From Stomoxys calcitrans (taxonomy: Eukaryota; Arthropoda; Insecta; Diptera; Muscidae), in contig NC_081556.1 in the NCBI RefSeq assembly GCF_963082655.1, forward strand, positions 5,067,765-5,131,764: 64,000 bases of DNA, written 5' to 3'. Below, piece by piece: positions 1-12,185 of the stretch. The notes under the pieces were generated by a model, which ran no database searches, was not told the DNA's origin, and was given only the letters and a program-made list of their open reading frames with translations. The position numbers and the translations under genes were made by a program. Each line of letters begins with the position of its first letter. Within the stretch, counting starts at the first letter, position 1.

Positions 1-530
1 TCGAAATCTTCTGCTTTGGAGCTGCTGCTGCTGTTGCCGCGGCGTCGGCGATGGCTGCAATTGGAGAATAGGCAAAGCAAGAATAACTCTTGCATTCACT
101 TCACTTATACTCACACACATACACAGGCACAAAGTTGAATTTTGCACAACGGCAAAGTCTTTCAGTGCAAGCATTCGGTATTGGGGGCTGCTGGCTGGTA
201 GACAACAGACAACAACAAAATAACTTCTTCAACGAAGTAGGTATATAGAAGGCTGCAAAGGATAGGAAAAATAAAATATAAACAACAACATTGATAGAAG
301 AAAAATAAATGGAGAGAATATGAAAAAAAAGTTCTTCGAAACCATGGAAAGAATTCTAAAATCGCAAATGAGAGTCAAAAACAGTGTTGCCGCTAAAAAA
401 CAATTAATAGAATAGGTACAAAGGCAGCCATTCTCTAACATTTTAAAATAAAGTTAATAGGCATAAACTACTTTTCAATTCTTAGCAGTTTTGACAAAAC
501 TCGGATGAGATTTAATAGCCATAAGAATTT
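1..530. other. Left edge, no gene recognised
   Basis: The first 60 bases are relatively GC-rich with a short CTG/GCC run, which could be the edge of an exon or UTR cut by the window, but no frame can be supported. The rest is AT-rich non-coding sequence with CA-rich patches near 110-135. Confidence 0.4.
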
Positions 531-534
531 TTTA

Positions 535-1660
535 TAGGGAGGGGGTAAACTAATCTAGTCACTCCCTTTTAAACACCTCTATCTAGGACCTTATAAAGTA
601 TATATATTGTTGGTCGTCTCGACATTCTGAATCGATCTAGCCATGTCCGTCCGTTCGTCTGTCGAAATCATGATAGCGGTCGAACGCGTAAAGTTAGCCG
701 CTTGAAATTCTGCACAGATACTTCTTATTGATGTAGGTCGTTGAGAACGGCAAATGGGCCATATAGGTTCAGATTTGGATATAGCTCCCATATAAACCAA
801 TCTCCCGATTTGACTTCTTGAGTCCCTGGAAGACGCAATGTTTGTCAGAATGTTGTGATTTCCAACAACTGTGTGGAGTACGGTTCAAATCAGTCCATAA
901 CCTGATATAGCTCCCATACAAAACCGATCTCCCGATTTGACTTCTTGTGCTCCTGGGGGACGCGAATTTTTGTCCGATTTGTGTGAAAATTCCCATAGAG
1001 TGTCGGTCTATAACCTGACGTAGCTCCCATATAAACCAATCTCCTGGTTTGAATCCTTGAGTCCTTACAAGCCTCAAGTTTTTATCCGATTTGGCTAAAA
1101 TTTTGCACTTGCACTGGTGCACTGGTGGTGGGTTCGCAAGGTCGCGCTGGTAGTTTCTTTTCAAGTTGTCGCTGGGGGTTGAAAATTTACCATATCCCCG
1201 ATCCCCGAATTTGACTTCTTAAGCCTCAAGAAACCATAGTTTTCATCTGATTTGGATGAAATTTGCCACAAAAACTTCGGCAATGACTTCCAACACCCGT
1301 GTAGTGAATCAGCGTATAATCTGATACAGCACCTATATAAGCAGATGATCTCCCGATTTAGCTATTTAGCTGAAATTTTGCACGTAGTGTTTTATTCTGA
1401 TTTCCAACATCCATAGGAAGTACTCTGCAAATCGAACGACAACCTGACAAAGCTCACAGTTCAACCGATCTATTGATTAGTCTGCTACGGACGCTAAAAG
1501 ATTCAATATTTGCCTGATTTGGCTGTAATTCGTTGCGTAAAGTACTCATGTGCCCTTACGCTAAGTTTATTTGTGGAAATTTTTAGCAGAATTCATGGAT
1601 GTGGGTTCCCAAAATTCGACCCGGCTGAACTTAGCACATATTTACGTGTTCTTTTATAGA
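535..1660 (+). repeat. Dispersed repeat family A, long degenerate copy
   Basis: It shares a long ordered set of phrases with copies near 39.4, 47.1, 49.0, 53.6 and 61.0 kb: CATAAAGTATATATATT, GATCTAGCCATGTCCGTCCG, AGCGGTCGAACGCGTAAAG, GATATAGCTCCCATATAAAC, and the end signature CCCGGCTGAACTTAGCACA near 1619. The inner part repeats a roughly 120-160 base module (ATAGCTCCCATATAAACC ... CCGATTTG...) several times. ORFs on the minus strand here are by-products of the repeat. Non-autonomous element is an inference; no protein is encoded. Confidence 0.75.
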
Positions 1661-1679
1661 AAATTCAAAAATTATTCAA

Positions 1680-2290
1680 CAGTCAATTTTTTTATTAATT
1701 TATATATTTAGATTTAAAAAATGGGAAGATTTCAGTTTTATTAAATATTTTTCAAAGTTTTTTTATAGAGAATGTTGTCGAAATTAAATTTTTATGGAAA
1801 ATTATGACAATGTTTAGTTTATATCGTAAAAATGGATCGATAATAATAAAAATTTGATTTTATTTTAATAAAAAAAACTTTATTTTTAAGATTTTGTTGA
1901 AGTTTTATCAAAAATTGAAAATTTGGAACATTTATCAAAAATTGATTTTCTAAAAAGATAAATTGGAAATTTTGTTTTCATAAGAAATTTCGCCTGTATT
2001 TAAATTTATAAAAAATTTGGTCGGAATTTAAATTTACAGAAAATGCTATCTACTTTGAATTTTTTGGCAAAAGTAATCTATTTTACAGGGCCTTTGTCGC
2101 AGTTTTCTTTTTATACAAATTTTTGCCGAAATTAAATTCTTGTTGAATATTTCGAAAATTTTCTCTAAGTTATATCCGTGACAATATTGTCAAACTAGAA
2201 ACTTTTGTCCAAATCACATACATTTACAGAAAATATTGTCGATTTTGTTTCTCAGGAAAATTCATTGATTTTATAATAATTTTGTTGAAA
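1680..2290. repeat. Degenerate A/T-rich repeat related to the 29-bp motif
   Basis: Loose repetition of AAAATTTTGTCGAAATT and TTTATAGAAAATTT-like words. It resembles a heavily decayed version of the 29-bp repeat that is nearly pure at 57895-58336. No gene is visible. Confidence 0.5.
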
Positions 2291-2299
2291 TTTATACCG

Positions 2300-2720
2300 A
2301 AATTTTTAAAGGCGTTAAATCGCGCAATGTAGGCTGCCAATTGAACGGTCCCGAACGTGAAATAAAATGTGTTGAAACCACCTGTCATGCAAGTCAAACT
2401 CTTGCATTTTGGTTACGATGCACATCATCTTTGAAGAAGTACGGTCCAATGATGCCACCAGCCCATAAACCGCGACAAACTGTGACTTTTTCTGGATGCA
2501 TTGGTAGCTCTACAATGCTTCTGGCTGATCTGGACTCCAAATTCTACAATTCTGCTTATTAAGTACGCATTGAGCCATAAATGAACTTTGTCCATAAAAT
2601 GGAAGAAGCTCGTGACGAACTTTCTTAACAGAGAACGCATTTTGATAATAAAATTCAATAATTTGCAAGAGTTATCCTTTTTAAAACGAATCATGGTTAA
2701 ATTACAGACCAAACTGAAGA
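2300..2720 (-). mobile_element. Tc1/mariner transposase fossil
   Basis: The minus-strand translation contains MDKVHLWLNAYLIS followed by a stretch ending HSLSRFMGWWHHWTVLLQR. These match the usual mariner order (SDEAHF-LNGY ... TVWCGL ... GIIGPYFF) only loosely. A second piece in another frame, reading HFISRSGPFNWQP near 2340-2310, matches the ISR-GPVNWPPRSCDLTP block. The two pieces are out of frame and sequence between them is missing, so the copy is inactive. Termini were not located. Confidence 0.65.
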
Positions 2721-2864
2721 TGTTTGACAGTGAAAGAAAACACGAAACGTGCGTGGGCTGTTTAAACTATTATTGCCTCAAATATATAAATATAATAGCT
2801 AAAAAATCACTCTTTAGAAAATGAACGGGGCTTAGTTTCGCTCTGCAATTTATATTTTTTTTTG

Positions 2865-3500
2865 CCCATGATTGCCATAGTCGGTAAAAAAAAAGCCCTG
2901 TTTGGGGTGAGTTTTGGGGTTGTAAAGGGCCATTAGTCACTTGGCCCCAAATGTTTATATCAAACTCTTACTTTACTCCCAAATACCTTTGTTTTGAGTC
3001 CCATAGTTTTGTGGCAGGTGATTTTGTACGGTTTGGGGGTATTTTGGGTCTTATTTTGGGGTGGGTGTTCACCCAGACATTTGGCCCTGGAAGTAGATTT
3101 ACGATTCGTGTTGTACTCTCAAATCCATTTTAATAGAAACGTATATAATCATGGTCAATAAATAAGACCAGTTTGGAGTATGTTTTTGGAGTGGGGTAGA
3201 CCAGCAGACGCTTAGTCCCGTAATTGAAAATAAGATTTGTACTCTACTTTCAAATACATTTCATGTGAGCCCGATATTGCCATGGTTGGTTGGTGGACTT
3301 CCATACACTTGGTCCAATAATTGTATATCTGATTTGCTTTCTACTCTCAAATACCTTTCGTTTAAGTCACATATTGTCATGACTGGTCTTTATATGGATT
3401 TGACGTGTCTGGGGGGTGGGTCGGGTCCTCCAGATACCCTACGCCATATTTGGGTACAACATTTTTGTTTTTATGTTACTTTTAGATTAGAAGCAAATTA
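2865..3500 (+). repeat. Dispersed repeat family G (GGGG-rich phrases), copy 1
   Basis: The copy has about 120-130 base periodicity. Each unit carries TTTACTCCCAAATACCTTT, a phrase like GAGCCCATATTGCCATGG, and a G-rich run such as TTTGGGGTGG. The same phrases recur at 17140-17775 and 33580-33830. No coding capacity is supported. Confidence 0.65.
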
Positions 3501-3605
3501 ACGCTTGAATTTCCACAACAATATCCGAAATCTGGGGTTTTTTTTAATTTTTCATGGTGAGGGGGAGAGTCCGCCCCTCCGGATATCAAAAAATGAAGTA
3601 CCCCA

Positions 3606-4085
3606 TAATTTAGTTAGGTTAGGTTTAAGTGGCAGTCTGCCATCAGACTCACTTAGACGTTTTAGTCCATTGTGATACCACATGAACAGAAGAAGGAAGA
3701 TGCCTTCCTACCGTTGAACCATCCAGATCGCTTTAAAAAGCCTAATAACTTGCGAATGTTCACATCCGCTAAATCTGACAGGTTCTCAAAGAAATGACAA
3801 CCTAAAGTGGAACTCCAATGCCAATGACAGCAAAGCAGTAGACCTCTTCAAGTCTAGATTAGTCCACATAGTTTTGAAATGCTCACAGCCCCCTCTTTGT
3901 GAACATCTATCATTCGTTGTCCTTCGAGCCTCGCAAGCTCAACCGCTTTACAATTCCCTGGGATATCTCTGTGGCCCGGCACCCAGAACAGGTGAATGTT
4001 GAACTGTTCAGCCATCTCGTTGAGAGATCTGCGACAGTCGAGGTCGGTTTTTGGGATTTAATGGCTGCCTGGCTGTTATTTTCAT
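3606..4085 (-). mobile_element. Non-LTR retrotransposon fragment, RNase H region
   Basis: Read on the minus strand near 4040-3910, the sequence gives EQFNIHLFWVPGHRDIPGN, with CRRSLNEMA just before it and CKAVELARL just after. The WVPGH motif and its surroundings are the C-terminal part of the RNase H domain found in I/R1/Jockey-group non-LTR elements. NSQAAIKS, also typical of that domain, lies at 4078-4055 in a shifted frame. Beyond 3900 the reading decays into stops. The left end has TTAGGTTAGGTT, common near the 3' ends of fly retroelements. Pseudogenised. Confidence 0.7.
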
Positions 4086-4089
4086 AAAA

Positions 4090-5355
4090 AATTTCTGCTG
4101 TTCTTGATTTTTATAGAAAACTTAGACCATATTCTTATTTAAAATAAAATTGGTCCAAAGTTTTTGTAATTTGTGATCATAAGTCATTTGTTTAGCATTC
4201 AACTTCTTAACAAAGCTTTTTTGTCACAATATACAAAACTAAGAATTCAACTAACTACCACAGTATTTTATGAGTTTTTTGTAGAAATTCCCAAAAAAAT
4301 GGCAACACTGCTTGAAAGTGGTCAAACCAATAACCCTCTCTCCTATTTTGTTGTTTGGGGTATGCATATAAATGTTTATCCCTAGCTGGGCTGGACAAGC
4401 AGAGCAATAAAGACGATGACGACGACTACGACAAACATGATAATCGGTCAAGGTAGTCAGTCGTAGAGAAAACACTGTTGTCATCATTGTGGTTTTTTTA
4501 GTTCGTGGACGAGGGAATGTTGGGGGAGGAAGGTGCAATTTGTGGCTTGTGGGTGGTAGAAGGTAGTTGGTTGAGGTGATGAATGCCTATGGCGTTTAGG
4601 TTGGCTATCATTCATTTATTTGGATTATTGTTTGTTGCCTTAGGTTCAGTTCACTTCAGTTCGCTGAAAAAGGGTCATTTTCAATTTCAATCGGCTTATG
4701 TTGTATTGTTGTCTTAAGCGGTAGTTAACAAATCTATTAGGAGTCTTAATACTGTTTTAAGTAGTCTCAAGCTATAAATAGAAAGAATGTAAAACATTTC
4801 GGCAAGGGCATTTTACCTTGTCTTCGATTTACTAAGAAGACCATCAGCTGAGCGGCTTAAAAAATAGATTTGTAAAAAAAGTTTAAGAGCTTAATTTGAA
4901 AGAAAAAGCTGAGAATAACTAAGTTGAATAGAAATATGGACGAGAATCTTGCGAATGCATGCATTTTTGTCTAATTATTTAATGATTTAAACCTTGTGTT
5001 CAGAACTTTCAAATAGCTTAAACTTTATGAACTCCAAATTCTTAGTTCGGATCCAGTCGCTTAGCGGATTTAAAGAAATTTCAGTCATTTTATGATCATT
5101 CAAAATCATTCTGTGGGACATCCAACAAATTTCTCCAGATTATTAGCATCTACCGCAAATCCTTGGGAATAAGACTGTCTATGAAAATGTTTCTATTTGC
5201 ATGTAAACTGGTGCCTGTGGTGTACATCCAAGTCGCTGTTATATCTAAATGTTGGGTTTAAAAAGTATTCTTCCACTTAAGGTTTTGAATAAATCTTGGA
5301 GCCACTTTTGATGTATTTTGCCTCCACCCTTTAGTCTAAAATAATTTTGGATATT
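4090..5355. other. Non-coding, no feature recognised
   Basis: AT-rich unique-looking DNA with no supported ORF, RNA gene or clear repeat. A short GA/CGA-rich patch occurs near 4410-4435. Confidence 0.4.
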
Positions 5356-5359
5356 ACCT

Positions 5360-6110
5360 CCCGCACCCCTAGAGTTTTATGACAGTTTGTTTTTTACCAA
5401 ATGCTCTTTGCTAGGGTACGTACATATATGTACCTTGAATATGCACCATGCAATTTCTTTCGGTGGTACGAATTAATACAGTTTGCTGACGGCTCCTTTG
5501 TTGTTGGCACCTTTAGATAACCGAAAGATTACAGTTTTTGTCTGGAAATTTTAAAAACATCTCTTAATGTATAAAAAAAAAATCATTTTATAACAGTTAA
5601 TGTAACTGTCGGAAAACTGTTATACTGTCATACTTACACTAAATTTTTTGTAAACATATTTTAATTGTTCTTAGAACCTAATATATTCCAATAAACAGGT
5701 TAGTGAAGATACTCATTTAATAACAGTTAACGCAAATGTATGAAAACTGTTATAATGTTATACATTTATATATTTTCGTAGTTTTTTTTCTTTTTCCTTC
5801 CGCACGCCTAGAGTTTTATGATAGTTTTTTTAGCAAATGCTCTTTGCTAGGGTATGTACATATAACTACCTTGAATATACACCATGCAATTTCTTACTGT
5901 GGTACGAATTAATACAGTTTGCTGCCGGCTCCTTTGCTGTTGGCACCTTGACAATGATCTCATAATTGAAAGAATTTAAAGCGAACGGATAACAGTTTTT
6001 GACTGGAAGTTTTAAAAACATCATTTAATATATACCAATAAAACAATGTTTTTTTTATAACAGTTAATATATTTACAATAATATTTACGTCAGATTTCTT
6101 TTATAGAACT
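5360..6110 (+). repeat. Direct duplication, unit about 439 bp
   Basis: The segment beginning CCTAGAGTTTTATGA is present at about 5367 and again at about 5806, an offset of 439 bases. Both copies then read GCTCTTTGCTAGGGTA, ACCATGCAATTTCTT, GGTACGAATTAATACAGTTT and a GTTGGCACCTT phrase. Each copy is followed by the TAACAGTTAA...AACTGTTATA inverted phrase (5594-5630, 5721-5755, 6058 onward), which recurs near 6540 and 6855. This may be a decayed mobile element; no protein is seen. Confidence 0.7.
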
Positions 6111-6235
6111 GTTAAATAAATCTACTTTTAGGCTTCACAAAGTTCTGTGAATAAGGTCTTTAAACTGACATATTATAAATTATCTTACTATCAAATGTTT
6201 TCTTCTTCAGTGTAGTAAAGACAGAATCAAGCATT

Positions 6236-6447
6236 AGTGTCCGAACGCGTGCCGCAGTGTGACACCGCTTTGGGGAGAAGTTTTTACATGGCTGTCATAC
6301 CATTTTTTCAAATAGCATAGTTTCTCACAAATGTCATCAGAATTAGGAGGGGATAACCACCGCAGAAAATTTTTCCTGATTTTCACATCGGGATTCGAAC
6401 CGAGCCGTTCAACGTCTAAGGCGGTCATGTTAACCTGTGCGGTAACA
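6236..6447 (-). mobile_element. tRNA-derived SINE, family S1
   Basis: On the minus strand the head resembles a tRNA with a B-box-like GGTTCGAATCCCG (plus-strand CGGGATTCGAACCG near 6389-6402). It is followed by the family body (GCGGTGGTTATCCCCTCC, AAACTTCTCCCC, GCGGTGTCACACTGCGGC). Other copies are at 11518, 14531, 17805, 32725 and 59538. Pol III promoter function is inferred from the box, not shown. Confidence 0.75.
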
Positions 6448-6654
6448 ATTTTCAATTTTTTAATTACAATTGAAAATTGTTATTGCTATAATGAAAATAG
6501 GGCCGAGAATATCATTGTAACATTTAACACAATAAGCCAAAAACTGTTATACGGTCAGACTTGAAAAATTTTTGTGTGTGTGTTTTTTTTAATTATGATA
6601 CAATTGAAATTTGTTATCTTATAGTTTAGATATGATAAAGAATTAGGCATTCTA

Positions 6655-6848
6655 TGGGTTGCCCAAAAAGTAATTGCGGATTTTTCATATAGTCGGCGTT
6701 GACAAATTTTTTCACAGCTTGTGACTCTGTAATTGCATTCTTTCTGCTGTCAGGTATCAGCTGCTACTTTTAGCTTGCTTTAGAAAAAAAGTGTAAAAAA
6801 GTACATTTGATTAAAGTTCATTCTAAGTTTTATTAAAAATGCATTTTT
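6655..6848 (+). mobile_element. TIR MITE (GGGTTGCCC type), right end missing
   Basis: It is nearly identical in its body to the complete MITE at 45621-45853, starting TGGGTTGCCCAAAAAGTAAT and preceded by TA. It stops at TTAAAAATGCATTTTT, so about 40 bp including the right terminal inverted repeat is absent. Confidence 0.85.
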
Positions 6849-6859
6849 AATATAACAGT

Positions 6860-9385
6860 TAACACATTTTTCCGAATACTGTTATACGTAAACATAGTTT
6901 AGTAAATTTTTTCTAAGCATTGAAAAAAGTTGACACATGAAAAGATGTTGTACAACGGCTGAAGGGATTAGCTTCTGGTAGCAGAAATTAAAGTCTCCAT
7001 ATTACAAATTGGGATGAAGATATAATTTCAAGGCTACAAATCAACATGCTATGAATTGTAGGTCCGACGGGGATAGAGAGCAGCACTATTGTACTGAAGA
7101 TTAGACAAGTCACCTAAGAAACATTGGCGTTCACGTGAACAAATCCCATCTGTTGTCTGGAAATTTCTTTTTAGTAATCGATAGAAGTCTTTCATTTCTT
7201 GTGATATTCATTCCCTTGGTCAAATTAGCTCGACTGTTTCCCCCTTTGGGAAAAATAATAACGAAAATATTTCCTTTTATTTATATTGTGAATGGCAAAA
7301 ATATTGTTGTCATATAATTATTGTGAATGGTAAATATGTTATTGTGAATTTCAAAAACTAAATATTTAAAGAAAATACTGTACTTAACAATAACACTTTA
7401 GATGAAGATGGAAACAATGGATTTTTACTTAAAGGAGAGGGTTTTCTGATCGAGGGAAAATATCGCCAATATTTATGCCAATGGCCAATATGATACATTA
7501 GTGAGTTTGGGAGAAAATATATCCCAGTTGGTGCTAGTTATGCAAATTAATCATCTATGAAGAGGAAAGGAAAAAATTTCGAGCCTGCGGGATTTTAATT
7601 AGAAATTCGGGAGATTTCGATGTTTTGTCGCTTTGAAATATAACCAAGCCTGATTGTTATTGAAGTACCTTTAAAATCTAGTTGATCGCCAGGAACTGTA
7701 TGATAAATAGTGTCAAAATTTTTGCACTTCCTTTGTGCAATGTACTTTTGTACTACTTTGTGCTATGGCCCTGAACATCTGGTTAAGAATCTTGACGTGT
7801 TTCTAGAAAGTTTTCAATTTTGTTCACACAAGGGGACCGCCTAATTTTAGGTATTTTGGAAGTACTAGCCATGTTTCTCAACGATTCGGCTGTATTTTAA
7901 TATTTTGCTTCATTCCTATTCATTGGTGGCAATCATCTTTCTATTGGTGTCAATTGGTTAAGTGAGTCTTATTCCATATTTTTTCAGGTAACATTAGCCC
8001 CCAACATTTTGATGCTTCTTCATTTTGAGCCCCCATTCTTTATTTAGAAAAAGTAACATATATTCCCCTAACTCAGTAAACATTGTATATTAGGCCATAA
8101 AATCAAGTTTACCAGTCCTTGAAAGGATTGTTGTTTTTTTTTACTTTGTATTTCGTTGAACAAAACAAAAGTCAAGTTGCACATTTAAGCGTTTTTTCCT
8201 TGGAATACTGTCATGCTTTTGTATTTCTGCATGTAGTTCTTCTTTTCTATAGTCGATGGAAAAAGAGGCATAAAAATAAATATCAAACAAGAAACAAAAA
8301 GATCGACTGACTGACGGACTGACAGACAAACGCACGACAAATCACAATAAAAGTAAATGGATACTAAGAAGCACAACACAGCAGAGGAGAATATAAGGCC
8401 AACATTAACATCAAGTACCGACTGAGCAACTATGCGACCAACCAACAGACCAGACCCTACATAGCAAAGTGCATAAAAAACAAAAACACACAATGGCCTG
8501 GCTTGACTTGGTTTGCCTTAGCATGGCATCATGGCTTGGTTTAGAGCAGGCACAGGCACACATTGCAACTTGTCCAACAACTAAGTCAGTCATTCAATTG
8601 AAAATAAAATTAAATTTTTGTTGTAGTTGGAGGTGCTGCTGCTGCTGCTGTTGCTTTTGTTTTCTTTCGACTTGTATTTTTGCCTGTTTCTCCAAACGAC
8701 CGACCGACTGACTCTTAACCAGCCCATACACTCTTGCGCCACTGACTGACTCTTAAGATGGTCGTAATGCTGTTTCCCGCTTGGTTGAAAAGATGGATAG
8801 TAGATGTCTTAGTTGTTGTTGCTATTATAGTTGGCGGAGAAGCTTGTTGGCTGCTTGATTGGCTTGCTTTGGTAATATGGAATAGCCGGTCGCTAGGTTG
8901 TTCGGTCGACAAGAGAAACAGACGGAGAGATATAGAGAGAAGTCTGACTAGCTAGTATGCTGAGTTGTATATCTAAACGGCAGAGCTGAAGCCTATGCAC
9001 ACTTTACGATCATGAATCCATTAACAACGAATGGTTATAAGATCGTCAAAAAAAAACTGTTAAAACAATTCCAACTTGAGTTAGGTGAGATTGGTATACC
9101 TCAGGGTTTTCATTTGCATAAAATTGAGAAATGAAATAAGGTTAACACAATTTTTCTCTCGTATAAGGTTATCTTTTGGAGGGAAATTGTCGTGTCAAAA
9201 GTCGTCAATTTTAAAAAGCTCCCAATTTCCAAAAATTTAAAGAAAATTGCCTGCAAATTCTTCGGGATGTTTGACCCTGAGAATGAATATCACTAGAATG
9301 GTGGTTTTTTAATTAAATACAGAAAATAAATCGGAACACAGACAACCCACCATAAGGGGACTCGTCGGAGCCTGGTTAGGGCTTT
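6860..9385. other. Non-coding, low-complexity patches only
   Basis: No gene is supported. It holds scattered simple sequence (a CTG run near 8635-8650; CGACTGACTGAC-like runs at 8302-8330 and 8697-8712) and short ORFs overlapping on both strands around 8100-8950 that show no protein-like composition. Confidence 0.4.
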
Positions 9386-9564
9386 CATCTAGAGCTGGCA
9401 AAATATCGATGGCACTATCGATATTTCATTTATTGTCTGAATATCGATTGATATATTTCCTACCGATACTATCGGCAAAAAAAAGCGACAAGACACTGAA
9501 ATTATCCTATAAAATACATTGCGCCTATAGAGGGCGCAATTTTCACTAGGATGTAGTGTTTAAT

Positions 9565-9808
9565 GACATACAGGGTGGCTGATGAATATTGCTACAATGA
9601 TGAATATTGCTACATTTTTTTTTCGGTGTATGGAATACATTTTTCTTTTATTCATGTTAAATTAAATTATTAAATTAATTATTAAATTATTATTAATTAA
9701 ATTAATAAATTAATTAATTAAATTAATTATTAAATTATTATTATTAAATAGAAAAAAAGTTATTACATTTTTTTTTGGTAGCGGCTTTCATCAGCCACCC
9801 TGTATGTC
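9565..9808. repeat. Perfect 21-bp inverted repeat, about 200 bp apart
   Basis: The arm at 9565-9585 (GACATACAGGGTGGCTGATG plus A) is exactly reverse-complemented at 9788-9808. The right arm is the 3' tail of the minus-strand retroelement fossil, since its reading runs into VADESR there. The left arm is followed by two copies of GATGAATATTGCTACA and a T run. This suggests two 3' ends of one retroelement family meeting tail to tail. Confidence 0.7.
9656..9752. repeat. AT-only simple repeat (TTAAATTAAT type)
   Basis: About 95 bases are composed almost only of AATT/AAATTATT words. It separates the two retroelement 3' ends described above. Confidence 0.85.
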
Positions 9809-11500
9809 TTAAATCTTTGGATGTCAAAGTGAATGGGAAAGACATTAGCCGGAAGTCGATTCCACATACGAACGTTTCGGGCGAAATAAGAATTTGCTCT
9901 ATTATGCATTGTGCGGTCCACTGGCCAATCAATTACAAACGGGTGTGAGTTTCTGGAATGTCTAGTATCCCTGACATACATCCTTACATCAGGAATAAGA
10001 AGACGAATATCAGACGAACACGACCCATGAAAGTACCGATAGAACAGCGCCAAAGAACCAACATTGCGACGATGATCAAGGGAGACAATAGATACCCCAC
10101 TGTCACCCATCAACGCCATCGCTCTCCTCTGTACACGGTTCAGTAGCTCCAGGGATGATTTTGAAGCTCCAGCGCATACATGTGAGTTGTACTCTATTTT
10201 CGTCCTTATGAAAGAGGTGTAGATGTTAAGAAGATCAGAGGGAGTGAAGTAATTCTTACACCGTTTAAGGAAGCCTTCACACTGCAATGCTTCTTTCGAC
10301 ACTTCAAATACCTGTTTAGCCCTACGGACATCACTTAGTATTTTCATGCCCAAAACATCAAGAGCTTCTGATTGCTCAACATTTATACCGTTAATAGACA
10401 AAGATGATCGTAATGGGTCGGCGAATCGTTTGAGTGACAGCAGGCAGCACTGAACTTTCCGTGCATTAAAATCTACTCGATTCATTCGACCCCACCTAGA
10501 AATGGCCAGCAAATCCTTGCACAGTGTGTATCATCCATAACCTGCCTCTTGTCCTCAACCTCTCGAAGAATCGACCTATGGTCGAATGAGTACGAATGAC
10601 AGAGAAAGACTGTCATCCGCAAATGAGTAAATCGGATTTGATCTCTGACCCAACTCAAAATCGGATTTGATCTCTGACCCAACCCAAAAATAAGAAAAAG
10701 AGAAGGAGAAAGCCCTGGGGTACACCTGCGATCAATTTATGCTCATTGTATGAGAACCCATCTATAAAGACTCGAATAGTGTGACCTCTGAGAAAGCTCG
10801 AAAAAAATCCAACGAAGTCTTTACCGACACCGAATGGGACAAGCTTTGATAGTAGTGCACCGTGCCAGACTCTATCAAATGCCTTGGAGATATCCAGTGC
10901 CACAACCTTACTCGCATCAAACTGGTGGATTTAGCGTCCCCAACGTTCCAACAGAAGTACCATTAGGTCGCCCGTAGAACGATTTCTGCGGAACCCATAC
11001 TGTTGGTCGCTAAGAAGGCCATTGGGCTCTAAATACCTAGCAAGATGGTGATTAACAACGCTCTCCATGACCTTGGAGAGAGCGAAGCTTATCGCAATTG
11101 GCCGGTAATTCGCAGGGTTGTTTGCCTTACCCTTCTTGGGTATTGGCTGAACGTTCGCAACCTTCCAACGCGCCAGGAAGACTCCGGCACGGTAGGCAAG
11201 GTTGAAAAGGTTGCGTTATGGACGAGCGAGCGTCGAAGAACACCTGCGTGAGACAAGTCTTGATGTGCCGTCCGGGCCTGGGGATTTATTTACGTGTAGA
11301 TTCTCAAGAACCCTTTTAACTCCACGAGTTCGAGCAAATATTTGGGGCCAGATACATTTTCGATTGAGGGGAGTGGTTGATTGCTATCCGGCAGGGAAGA
11401 GTTCCCTGCAAATATATCAGCGAACAGGTTAGCCTTACCAATCGGGTCAGTGAACGTTTGATCATCCTTAACAAGAGTTGAAATAGATGAAGAACCACCC
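9763..11500 (-). pseudogene. Jockey/CR1-like non-LTR reverse transcriptase fossil
   Basis: Read right to left, the domains appear in normal RT order. KSPGPDG-type and PIPKKGKANNPANYRPIAI blocks lie at about 11300-11080, then DQQYGFRRNRSTGDL near 11010-10970. ALDISKAFDRVWH is at 10900-10862, and AGVPQG ends near 10715. The catalytic FADD block sits at 10612-10623 in a shifted frame. A C-terminal region from 10512 to 9763 includes RNVGSLALFYRYFHG and NVRMWNRLPANVFP. Sequence between PQG and FADD is deleted and replaced by a 26-bp direct duplication (ATCGGATTTGATCTCTGACC at 10631 and again at 10657). There are several frameshifts and no intact ORF, so it is inactive. The clade call rests on FADD and the C-terminal block and is moderate. 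Confidence 0.85.
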
Positions 11501-11517
11501 TTTACCCATCCAGGAGG

Positions 11518-11700
11518 TCATCGTAGCGCAGAGGTTAGTATGTCCGCCTATGACGAAGAACGCCTGAGTTCGGTAGCGGTGGTTTTCCCCTCGTAATTCT
11601 GGCGAAATTTGTGAGGTGCTATGCCATGTAAAACTCCTCTCCATTGATGCTCAGTCCAACGAGCTTTTTCCTGCATAAATATTGACCTCTTCGGGACTGG
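11518..11700 (+). mobile_element. tRNA-derived SINE S1, damaged head
   Basis: It starts with GTAGCGCAGAGGTTAGTATG (A-box-like), then GTCCGCCTATGACG. The B-box segment is shortened (GAGTTCGGTAGC). The body GCGGTGGTTTTCCCCTC and GTGAGGTGCTATGCCATG matches the family. It directly abuts the N-terminal side of the minus-strand RT fossil. Confidence 0.7.
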
Positions 11701-11769
11701 GGAGGAAGCAGTACGATAAATTCGGAGTAACCAAGAGGTGCAAGAGTATTAACTTATACTTTTCATGGT

Positions 11770-12185
11770 GTGAAGTTAATTCTTATCCGACTTAACTGAA
11801 ATATTGCACGAGTCGTTTTGGTATGACTTCCAACCACTTTGTTAATAGCTGCCGTATAAACCGATCTTCCGATTAGACTTCTTGAGCCTCTAGAGGGCGC
11901 AGTTCTTATCCAATTAAGCTGAAATTTAGCACGAGACGTTTTGGTAACAACTGTGCCAAGTATGGTCTACATCGGTTGATAAACTGATATAGCTGCCATA
12001 TACTATCTGAGCCCCTGGTGGGCGCAATTTTTACTCGATTTGCCTGAAATTTTGAAGCCATGACAATGACTGTCCATATCGGTCAAGTTCAGGTCATTCA
12101 AAGAACTTGACAAATGCAATCCATCAGGAGGGTATTTAAATAAGATTCGGCCAGGCCAAACTTTGTACGCTTTCATTTGTTAAAT
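11770..12185 (+). repeat. Dispersed repeat family A, partial copy
   Basis: It contains CTTGAGCCTCTAGAGGGCGC, GCTGAAATTTAGCACGAG, GATATAGCTGCCATATA and a 3' end with GGAGGGTATTTAAATAAGAT followed by TTCGGCCAGGCC. The 5' half of the element is missing. Confidence 0.7.
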
